DNA of 7,184 nucleotides. Source: Actinomycetes bacterium. Its GTDB lineage: Bacteria > Actinomycetota > Acidimicrobiia > Acidimicrobiales > Palsa-688. Below the pieces are notes generated by a model. The model did no database searches. It was not told the DNA's origin and was given only the letters and a program-made list of their open reading frames with translations. The translations under genes were made by a program, and so were the position numbers. Location: NCBI GenBank assembly GCA_021819345.1, contig JAKARG010000161.1, positions 1-7,184 of the forward strand, written 5' to 3'. This document shows positions 1-5,427 of this stretch, in pieces. Position 1 is the stretch's first letter; each line of letters starts with the position of its first letter.

Positions 1-258
1 CCCCGGGCCAAGGAGCGCGGCCAGGTGGTCGCCGCCGAGGTCCTCGTGTGCGTGCCGGCGGGGCAGAACCTGATCCGCGAGGGCAAGACCCACCAGATCT
101 ACAGCGTCATGCAGGCCGGGAGCCGCTACGGGATGCAGTCGATGGACCAGTCGCTCGCCGCGCTGGTGCGCGCCGGCACGATCACCCTCGACGTCGCCAT
201 CGAGCGCTGCGCGGTCGAAGCCGACCTCCGCCGCCTCGTCTCCTCCGCCGCCGCCTGA
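1..258 (+). CDS. pilT: PilT, type IV pilus retraction ATPase (C-terminal part, 5' end outside window)
   Basis: Frame 1 is open from the first base to TGA at 256-258 and gives 85 residues matching the C-terminal helical region of PilT, the hexameric cytoplasmic ATPase that powers pilus depolymerisation. The diagnostic segment is NLIREGKTHQIYSVMQAG followed by YGMQSMDQSLAALV and a G-T-I-T step before the last helix, which fits PilT rather than PilB. The Walker A and B motifs lie upstream, outside the window. The motif usually written AIRNLIRE in PilT, implicated in retraction, reads AGQNLIRE here (58-81). The gene is followed 17 nt later by pilC, matching the common pilB-pilT-pilC order. A GTG at 25 lies inside the domain and is not a real start. 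Family assignment is firm; retraction activity is inferred. Confidence 0.93.
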   Translation, partial: PRAKERGQVVAAEVLVCVPAGQNLIREGKTHQIYSVMQAGSRYGMQSMDQSLAALVRAGTITLDVAIERCAVEADLRRLVSSAAA

Positions 259-262
259 GCCC

Positions 263-268
263 AAGGAG
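263..268 (+). promoter_or_regulatory. Ribosome binding site of pilC
   Basis: AAGGAG lies 7 nt upstream of the ATG at 276. It decides the pilC start, because the same frame is open back to position 48 through pilT-coding sequence. Confidence 0.85.
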
Positions 269-275
269 CCCTTCG

Positions 276-1508
276 ATGCCTACCACCTACGCCTACAAGG
301 TCAGAGACCGGGAGGGCAAGCTCGTCACCGGCGAGCTCGAGGGAGAGAGCCAGACCCTCGTCGCCGCCCGCCTGCGCGACATGGGCTTCACCCCGATCTC
401 GGTCGACGCCCGCGGGGTGGGACTGCGCGGCGACATCACGATCCCCGGCCTCACCAAGCGGGTGACGCTCAAGGAGCTGGCGGTCTTCAGCCGGCAGTTC
501 GCGACGATGGTCGACTCGGGCCTCACCTTGCTGCGGGCCCTCACCATCCTCGCCGCCCAGACCAAGAACAAGCGCTTCGCCCAGGTCCTCGACGCGGTGC
601 GCGTCGAGGTGCAGCGCGGCTCGTCGCTCTCCGACGCCCTCGCCAAGCACCCCAAGGTCTTCGACCACCTCTTCCTCGCCCTGGTCCGCTCCGGCGAGCT
701 CGGCGGCACCCTCGACGCCGCCTTGGTGTCGCTCGCCGGCATCCTCGAGCGCCAGGCGGAGCTGCGGGGCAAGATCCGCTCGGCGATGGCCTACCCGATG
801 GTCACCCTGTGCCTGGTGCTCGGGATCGCGGCGGCGATGCTGCTGTTCATCGTGCCGATCTTCGCCAAGATCTTCAAGCAGCTGAACGCCAAGCTGCCCA
901 AGCCGACGCTCATCTTGATGGTCGTCTCCCGGGTGCTGGTCCACGAGCTGCCCTATGTGATCGTGGTGGTCGGCGTCGGCGCCTTCGTGTTCGTCAAGTG
1001 GAAGAAGACCCCCCGGGGGCGCGAGCTGTGGTCCGCCGCGGTGCAGCGGGTCCCGGTGTTCGGGATGCTGATGGTGAAGACCTCGATCTCCCGGTTCACC
1101 TCGACGCTCAGCACCTTGCTGCACTCGGGCGTGCCGGTCCTCCAGGCGCTCGAGATCACCTCCGAGAGCGTCAACAACCCCGGCCTCGAGCACGCCTTGG
1201 AGGACGCCAAGGCAAGCATCCAGCAGGGATCGCCGATGTCGTCGGCCTTCCAGCAGCACGGGGTGATACCGACGATGGTCACCCAGATGATCTCGGTCGG
1301 CGAGGAGACCGGCGCCCTCGACGAGATGCTCGGCAAGATCTCCGACTTCTACGACCAGGAGGTCCAGGCGATGGTCGACGCCCTCGCCTCGCTGCTCGAG
1401 CCGCTCATGATCGTGGTGCTCGGCGGCCTCGTCGGCTCGATGATCATCGCTTTGTACCTGCCGATGTTCAGCGTCTACAAGGCGGTCGAGGACTCCGGCA
1501 GCGGCTGA
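276..1508 (+). CDS. pilC: PilC, type IV pilus inner-membrane platform protein
   Basis: This 410-residue protein has the usual PilC/GspF length. It is the polytopic platform that couples the assembly and retraction ATPases to the pilin filament base. In order: an N-terminal region opening TTYAYKVRDREGKLVTGELE, as is typical of the family; a first T2SSF domain at about residues 68-193 with the SGELGGTLD motif at 139-147; membrane helices at about 172-195 and 222-242; a second T2SSF domain at about 271-394 with VGEETGALDEML at 341-352; and a last helix at about 373-396. The two motifs are the internal-repeat signature of the family. The start at 276 is set by the SD at 263-268 and by similarity beginning at residue 4. 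It sits 17 nt after pilT and 80 nt before the first pilin, so cotranscription with pilT is likely. No truncation or missing motif is seen. Confidence 0.96.
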   Translation: MPTTYAYKVRDREGKLVTGELEGESQTLVAARLRDMGFTPISVDARGVGLRGDITIPGLTKRVTLKELAVFSRQFATMVDSGLTLLRALTILAAQTKNKRFAQVLDAVRVEVQRGSSLSDALAKHPKVFDHLFLALVRSGELGGTLDAALVSLAGILERQAELRGKIRSAMAYPMVTLCLVLGIAAAMLLFIVPIFAKIFKQLNAKLPKPTLILMVVSRVLVHELPYVIVVVGVGAFVFVKWKKTPRGRELWSAAVQRVPVFGMLMVKTSISRFTSTLSTLLHSGVPVLQALEITSESVNNPGLEHALEDAKASIQQGSPMSSAFQQHGVIPTMVTQMISVGEETGALDEMLGKISDFYDQEVQAMVDALASLLEPLMIVVLGGLVGSMIIALYLPMFSVYKAVEDSGSG

Positions 1509-1531
1509 GGCGCCCTGGCTGCGCCGAAGCA

Positions 1532-2197
1532 GGACCCAGCCGGAGCCGTCCGCCCCACCGACCAGCTACGAGGACCGAGAGACCACAGATGCACGTACCC
1601 GAGGACCGGCGCAAGGCCGATGGGGGCTTCACCCTGGTCGAGCTCATGGTCGTGGTGCTGATCATGGGCATCTTGATGGCGATCGCCATCCCGACGCTGC
1701 TGTCCGCCACGAGCGCGGCCGACAGGACCGCGGCCACCTCGGACCTGGTCAACGCGCTCACCAACGCCGAGGCGATCTACGACTCGAGCAGCCGGAGCTT
1801 CGGCCCCTCCTCGGCGCTCGTCTCGGCGCTGGGCTCCGACGACCCGAGCTTCACCTTCACCACCGGCGCTGCGCTGAACGGTGTCCACGCGGAGGTGTCG
1901 GTGTGGACCAACGGCAAGCCGACGACGCCCTCGGGCAAGAGCGGCGCCACCGCCGGCACCGAAGTGGTCCTCGCCGCGCAGGCCAAGGGGACCAGCACCT
2001 GCTACTACCTCGACGACGTCGAGGCCACCCTTGCAGCTGCCGGGCCTGCTGGTAGGACGGCCCCGGGGACCTACTACGCGAGTGCCCCAGGCGTACCGGG
2101 GAGGGGATGTGCTGCGGGACCCCGCGTCGACCCTCGCCCGGGAGCCGGCAGCGGAGCCTGGAGCAACACCGAGCGCGCCGGCTGGGCACCGAGCTAG
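1532..2197 (+). repeat. Pilin duplication unit 1 (leader plus gene)
   Basis: First copy of a roughly 650-nt unit repeated at 2360-2997. The 5' border is a leader block (1532-1569) that aligns with 2360-2397, with shared ACCCAGC and GCCGTCCG words. The coding part shows long near-identical stretches, for example about 1640-1696 against 2470-2526 with one mismatch, alongside diverged segments. Boundaries are by eye. Confidence 0.75.
1589..2197 (+). CDS. pilA: Type IV prepilin, first of two tandem paralogues
   Basis: A 202-residue prepilin with a short basic leader ending Gly-Gly and cleavage predicted after Gly13, giving a mature protein of 189 residues starting Phe-Thr-Leu-Val-Glu (Glu5 conserved). 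Residues 14-36 form the hydrophobic helix, ending in the usual IAIPT. PilD-type peptidase would cleave and N-methylate it before assembly. The globular domain has two cysteines (138 and 174) that probably form the C-terminal disulfide loop. It aligns end to end with the second pilin but carries 12 extra residues near 109-121 (GKPTTPSGKSGAT) and a Pro/Arg-rich C-terminus two residues shorter. The shared SG-W...E..GW ending shows the tail is in frame, not frameshifted. ATG 1589 was chosen for the leader length; a weak GAGAG lies 7 nt upstream. Which pilin is the major subunit cannot be read from sequence. Confidence 0.93.
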   Translation: MHVPEDRRKADGGFTLVELMVVVLIMGILMAIAIPTLLSATSAADRTAATSDLVNALTNAEAIYDSSSRSFGPSSALVSALGSDDPSFTFTTGAALNGVHAEVSVWTNGKPTTPSGKSGATAGTEVVLAAQAKGTSTCYYLDDVEATLAAAGPAGRTAPGTYYASAPGVPGRGCAAGPRVDPRPGAGSGAWSNTERAGWAPS

Positions 2198-2257
2198 CCC
2201 ACAGCTGGCCGGCGCCGCTCCACGACCGCCGACCTCCCCCGGCGTGGCTCGTCGCGC

Positions 2258-2291
2258 CGGCTCGGGGCCCGGCCCGGGTGTGGGCGAGCTG
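2258..2291 (+). terminator. Possible GC-rich hairpin between the two pilin genes
   Basis: Pairing of 2258-2263 with 2286-2291 and of GCCC 2267-2270 with GGGC 2282-2285 gives about 10 bp with a 3-nt bulge and an 11-nt loop. A modest T-containing stretch (2301-2309) follows. It could attenuate or terminate transcription from pilin 1, or stabilise its mRNA. Other foldings of this GC-rich spacer are possible, including 2236-2243 with 2291-2298, so the call is weak. Confidence 0.33.
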
Positions 2292-2406
2292 CCGGGGGCC
2301 TTCTCGTTTCGTGCCGGGAGGAGAAAGGGTTCAACGTCGCGACAGCCGAGCCGACGGAAGAACCCAGCGGAAGCCGTCCGGCCCCGCGACCCAGTTACAG
2401 ATACCC

Positions 2407-2412
2407 GAAAGG
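2407..2412 (+). promoter_or_regulatory. Ribosome binding site of the second pilin
   Basis: GAAAGG lies 6 nt before the ATG at 2419. It fixes the start and excludes the in-frame open sequence extending upstream to 2107. It is a clearer SD than that of the first pilin, where the aligned position reads GACCGAGAG. Confidence 0.7.
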
Positions 2413-2418
2413 CTAAGC

Positions 2419-2997
2419 ATGCAGACACTCCAAGACCGGCGTGAAGGCGAAGAGGGCTTCACGCTGATCGAGCTCATGGTCGTGGTGTTGATCATGGGCA
2501 TCTTGATGGCGATCGCCATCCCGACGTTCCTGTCCACCACCAACGGGGCCAACAAGACCGCGGCCACCTCGGACCTGACCAACGCCCTGACCGACGCGAA
2601 GGCGATCTACGACTCGAGCAGCCAGAGCTTCGGCACTTCGTCGACGCTCGCTTCGACCCTGCAGTCCGACGAGCCGAACTTCAACTTCACGACTAGCTCC
2701 GCGCTGAACACCACGCACGCGGACGTATCGGTGTACACCAACGCCGCTGGCACCGAGGTGGTCCTCGCCGCGCAGGCCAAGGGGATCAATACCTGCTACT
2801 ACATCGACGACATCGAGGCCACCCTCACGACCGCCGGGCCGTCGGGGAAGACCGCCCCCGGCACCTACTACGCGAGCGCCCCGGGCACGGCGGGGACGGG
2901 ATGCGGGGCAGGCCAATCAGTTTCCGGTGGCACTATCCCATCGAGCGGTACCGGATTCTGGAGCCCCCAAGAGTCCGTTGGCTGGGGGCTGAGCTAG
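2419..2997 (+). CDS. pilA: Type IV prepilin, second of two tandem paralogues
   Basis: A 192-residue prepilin with an acidic/basic 13-residue leader ending Glu-Glu-Gly, cleavage after Gly13 and a mature start of Phe-Thr-Leu-Ile-Glu. Residues 14-36 of its N-terminal helix match pilin 1 apart from V17I. Cys126 and Cys162 match the pilin 1 pair and probably form the C-terminal disulfide loop. The globular domain is rich in Ser, Thr and Asn, with three N-X-T sequons (Asn45, Asn89, Asn97) where pilin 1 has none. The gene uses more A/T-ending codons than its neighbours, notably near the 3' end, which may mean relaxed codon choice or a different history. It is followed by a G-free tract and a strong hairpin, so it probably ends the pilin transcript. 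Major versus minor pilin status is not determinable here. Confidence 0.94.
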   Translation: MQTLQDRREGEEGFTLIELMVVVLIMGILMAIAIPTFLSTTNGANKTAATSDLTNALTDAKAIYDSSSQSFGTSSTLASTLQSDEPNFNFTTSSALNTTHADVSVYTNAAGTEVVLAAQAKGINTCYYIDDIEATLTTAGPSGKTAPGTYYASAPGTAGTGCGAGQSVSGGTIPSSGTGFWSPQESVGWGLS

Positions 2998-3032
2998 TAC
3001 CAACCAACCACCACACCAACCACTACCTCCTA

Positions 3033-3058
3033 CCAGCCCCGGCCTCGGCCGGGGCTGG
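3033..3058 (+). terminator. Strong hairpin terminator after the pilin pair
   Basis: A perfect 12-nt inverted repeat (3033-3044 with 3047-3058) separated by 2 nt begins CCAGCCCC and ends GGGGCTGG. It folds as about 10-11 bp with a small loop. Only TT follows, so there is no real U-tract, which is common for hairpin terminators in high-GC actinobacteria. It lies 35 nt after the pilin 2 stop and before pilMN, so it probably lets pilins be expressed much more than the assembly genes downstream. It may also act as a 3' stabiliser of pilin mRNA. Confidence 0.82.
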
Positions 3059-3169
3059 TTCGCGTCTGTGGCCGGACCCGCGTCTGCCTACCCTGGCGCC
3101 CGTTGCCGGGATCTTCCGCTCGGCACGGATCACGATAAAGACCGCCGGGCGGCTGCCGACATAGTGGAG

Positions 3170-4885
3170 GTGAGCACGACCAGCCAATCCGCCCGGGCCG
3201 GGCGCGGGCAGCTCGCCCGCAGCTCGATCGGGCTCGACATCGGGTCCACTGCAGTGCGCGCCGCGGAGCTGCGCTTCCGGGGCGGCGGCTGGGAGGTGGC
3301 CCGCTACGCCCAGGTCGGCCTGCCGCACGGCGCGGTGGTCGACGGCGAGGTCCGCGACGTCGCCGAGGTCGGCGCCGCCCTGCGGCGGCTCTGGAGCGCC
3401 GGCGGCTTCTCCTCCCGGCGGGTGGTCCTCGGGGTCTCCGGCCAGCGCCTGGTCGTCCGCCAGGCCGACGCCCCCAACGTCTCGGCCAAGGAGATGCGCT
3501 CGGCGATCGGCTTCAAGATCGAGGACCTGGTGCCGCTGCCGGCGGCCAACGTCGAGTTCGACCTCCAGCCCCTCGCCAGCAAGGGCGAGGGCGGCGACGC
3601 CGACCGCACGGTGGTGCTCGCCGCGGTCCACGGCGACGTGGTGCGCTCGAGCCTCGCCGCGGCGCACGCCGCCAAGCTCGAAGTGCGCGCCGTCGACGCG
3701 GTCCCGCTCGCCCTGGTCCGGGCGGCGGCGTCGGGCCAGGGCGCCGGCACCGAGCTGCTCGTGTCGATCGGCGGCGACCTGTCGGTCCTGGCGGTGATGG
3801 AGGAGGGTCGGCCCGGCTTTATCCGGATCCTCGGCCGCGGGGGCGGCGACGTCACCCGGGTGGTCGCCGAGGCCACCAGCCACGACGTCGCCGGAGCCGA
3901 GGCCGCCAAGCGGGCCGGGTCGGGGGTCTGGACCGAGCCGCTCGGGCGGGCCGCCGCCGACGCCGAGGTCCACCGCCTGGTGGTCGAGGTCCGAGAGACC
4001 CTCGCCTTCTTCCGCTCCCGACCCGAGACCGCCCCCGCGGTCGAGCGGGTGCTCGTGAGCGGGGGCGGGGCCCGCACCACCGGCCTGGTCGCCGAGCTCG
4101 CCTCCGAGCTCGGGATGCCGGTCGGGGTCGTCGACGTCCCCACTCCGGCCCAGCTCGTCGCTGCCGGCCTGGAGCCCGGGGCGGCCGCCCTGGCGTCCCC
4201 GGGGGCGCTCACGCCCGTCGGCCTCGCCCTGTGGCCGGTCGCCCCGAGCTTCAGCCGCCTCGACCTCTACCCGCTGTCGCTGCGGGCCGAGGCGAGGGCG
4301 CGGCGGGTCAACCTGGCGACCTGCGCGGCGGGCGTGCTCGTCGTGGCCGCCCTCGCCGGGGCCTGGGGGCTGCGCGAGCACACCCTCTCGCACCTGCGCA
4401 GCGAGGTCGCCGCCACCGACGCCCAGATCGTCACGACCCGGGCCGACTCGGCCCGCTACCGCTCGGTGACGACGCTCCAGGACCAGCTCGCCTCGGCCCA
4501 TGCCCTGGCGACCGACGCCCTCACCGGTGACGTCGACTGGATCGGCCTGCTCTCCGAGATCGGCTCCCACCAGCCCAAGGGCGTGGTGCTCCAGAGCTTC
4601 TCCGGCAACGCCACCGCCCTGCTCGGCCAGGGGGCCGCCCCCACGCCGGGGGTGGCGCCGACGCTCGGCGACGTGACCCTCGAGGCCCAGTTCGACCAGC
4701 GCATCCCCCAGGTCTCCGCCTGGCTGGCGGCGCTCGAGACGATCCCCGGCCTGCAGGATACCTGGGTGAGCAGCGTGAGCGCCCCGAGCGGCGGTGGGTC
4801 GCCGGGGACCTTCGCAGCCACCACCACCGTCGGCACCGCGGCCGCGAGCACCAAGGCCCAGACCCTCCCTGGAGGTACGAGATGA
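3170..4885 (+). CDS. pilM: PilM-PilN fusion protein, T4P alignment and motor-coupling subunit
   Basis: A 571-residue product, far longer than PilM alone (usually about 350). Residues 1-355 are PilM, the actin-like cytoplasmic ring protein: IGLDIGSTAVRAAEL (20-34) is the first phosphate motif, a FKIEDLVPLP segment follows, and LVSGGGARTTGLVAEL (295-310) is the adenosine-site region. Residues 361-571 are PilN: LDLYP (364-368) stands where free PilN has its INLLP PilM-docking motif, then a basic stretch, a membrane helix (about 380-401), a helical region (402-450) and a PilN-like domain with the AWLAALETIPGL stretch (518-529). No stop or restart lies at the junction (about 4235-4273). The second phosphate motif, normally with Asp, reads VSIGGDLS, with Ser199 in its place. 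GTG 3170 is the best start, but no well-spaced SD is seen; GTG 3164 and 3068 are also open. GATAAA at 3134-3139 is the only obvious A/T-rich hexamer upstream. The gene overlaps pilO by 4 nt. Confidence 0.9.
   Translation: MSTTSQSARAGRGQLARSSIGLDIGSTAVRAAELRFRGGGWEVARYAQVGLPHGAVVDGEVRDVAEVGAALRRLWSAGGFSSRRVVLGVSGQRLVVRQADAPNVSAKEMRSAIGFKIEDLVPLPAANVEFDLQPLASKGEGGDADRTVVLAAVHGDVVRSSLAAAHAAKLEVRAVDAVPLALVRAAASGQGAGTELLVSIGGDLSVLAVMEEGRPGFIRILGRGGGDVTRVVAEATSHDVAGAEAAKRAGSGVWTEPLGRAAADAEVHRLVVEVRETLAFFRSRPETAPAVERVLVSGGGARTTGLVAELASELGMPVGVVDVPTPAQLVAAGLEPGAAALASPGALTPVGLALWPVAPSFSRLDLYPLSLRAEARARRVNLATCAAGVLVVAALAGAWGLREHTLSHLRSEVAATDAQIVTTRADSARYRSVTTLQDQLASAHALATDALTGDVDWIGLLSEIGSHQPKGVVLQSFSGNATALLGQGAAPTPGVAPTLGDVTLEAQFDQRIPQVSAWLAALETIPGLQDTWVSSVSAPSGGGSPGTFAATTTVGTAAASTKAQTLPGGTR
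4871..4875 (+). promoter_or_regulatory. Ribosome binding site of pilO inside the end of pilMN
   Basis: GGAGG lies 6 nt upstream of the pilO ATG (4882) and within the last codons of the preceding gene. With the ATGA stop/start overlap this indicates translational coupling and fixes the pilO start. Confidence 0.85.
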
Positions 4886-5424
4886 ACGCCAAGCTCGTCG
4901 GCAGCGTCGCCGCGGTGGTGGTGGTCGCCGCCGTCGCCTGGTGGCTGCTGCTCTGGCGGCCCGTCGGGCACAAGGTGAGCGCAGCGCGGGCGAGCGAGAC
5001 CCAGGCCCAGGCCACCCTGACCGCCCTGCGGATCACCCTGACCGAGCTGCGCCTGGAGGAGACCAAGGTTCCCGCCGAGCGCCGGGCGCTCCACCAGCTG
5101 CAGCTCGCGGTGCCGGCCTCGCCCGAGCTCGGCCCCGCCCTCTCGCAGCTCTCGGGGGCGGCCGGCGCCACCGGGGCGGTGATCTCGGAGATCTCCCCGA
5201 CCCCGCCGTCCGGGTCGGCCACCACCCCGGGGGCCCCCGTCGCCCTCCCGCTTTCGATGTCGGTCTCGGGCAGCTACGGCCAGCTCACCGGCTTCGTGCA
5301 GCGGGTCGAGTCGCTCCCCCGGCTGTTCGTGGTCTCCGGGCTGCAGTTCAGCACCGGCGGCTCCAAGGCGCCGATGCAGCTGTCGCTCCAGGCCGACATG
5401 TTCTACGACCCAGCCGCCGGCTAG
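4882..5424 (+). CDS. pilO: PilO, type IV pilus inner-membrane alignment protein
   Basis: A 180-residue bitopic protein. It has a short N-terminus, a membrane helix at about residues 5-25, a helical coiled-coil-like segment at 30-75, and a ferredoxin-like periplasm/wall-side domain at about 80-176. PilO hallmarks are the VPAS-P-L-LSQL segment followed by A-GA-ISEISP (77-106), then SVSGSYGQLTGFVQRVESLPRLFVV in two parts (127-141 and 142-151), where G-S-Y-L-F-E-LPR are the conserved positions. PilO pairs with PilN to form the stalk linking the cytoplasmic PilM ring to the pilus machine. The start is set by GGAGG and the 4-nt overlap with pilMN. The Pro/Ser/Thr-rich insert at 106-121 is a local loop expansion. 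In diderms a PilP lipoprotein gene would follow; here the next gene is a membrane protein, as expected for a monoderm. Confidence 0.9.
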   Translation: MNAKLVGSVAAVVVVAAVAWWLLLWRPVGHKVSAARASETQAQATLTALRITLTELRLEETKVPAERRALHQLQLAVPASPELGPALSQLSGAAGATGAVISEISPTPPSGSATTPGAPVALPLSMSVSGSYGQLTGFVQRVESLPRLFVVSGLQFSTGGSKAPMQLSLQADMFYDPAAG

Positions 5425-5427
5425 CGG

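Larger units (their letters stand above)
2360..2997 (+). repeat. Pilin duplication unit 2 (leader plus gene)
   Basis: Second copy of the unit at 1532-2197. The leader block 2360-2397 aligns with 1532-1569, and the distance from ACCCAGC to the ATG is nearly the same (57 against 55 nt). The sequence between the units (2198-2359) has no obvious counterpart upstream of unit 1. Confidence 0.75.

Noticed and set aside
126..1259. Long minus-strand open frame opposite pilC
   Set aside because: Its Arg/His/Gly/Glu-rich low-complexity translation is typical of the complement of high-GC coding sequence, and pilC on the plus strand is unmistakable.
1509..1525. Small hairpin (GGCGC/GCGCC) just after pilC
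   Set aside because: Five base pairs in GC-rich DNA arise easily by chance and no T-tract follows; not enough to call an attenuator.
809..1588. Frame upstream of pilin 1 that is open through pilC
   Set aside because: It is an off-frame reading of pilC; the pilin starts at 1589, where the type III signal peptide begins.
2101..2197. Suspected frameshift at the C-terminus of pilin 1 because of Pro/Arg-rich sequence
   Set aside because: The tail aligns in frame with pilin 2 (shared Cys, SG-W, E..GW and terminal Ser), so it is divergence, not a broken end.
3103..3142. Promoter upstream of pilMN (TTGCCG or TTCCGC with GATAAA/TAAAGA)
   Set aside because: A promoter after the terminator is expected, but these hexamers match poorly or have the wrong spacing, so no specific site is called.
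3068..3169. GTG 3068 as the start of pilMN
   Set aside because: The extra 34 residues are not PilM-like, and the start would fall 9 nt after the terminator hairpin with no SD; a start at 3170 fits the family N-terminus better.
3023..4570. 515-residue minus-strand open frame opposite pilMN
   Set aside because: Composition is repetitive Gly/Asp/Arg/His with no recognisable domain; it shadows the third-position GC of pilMN.
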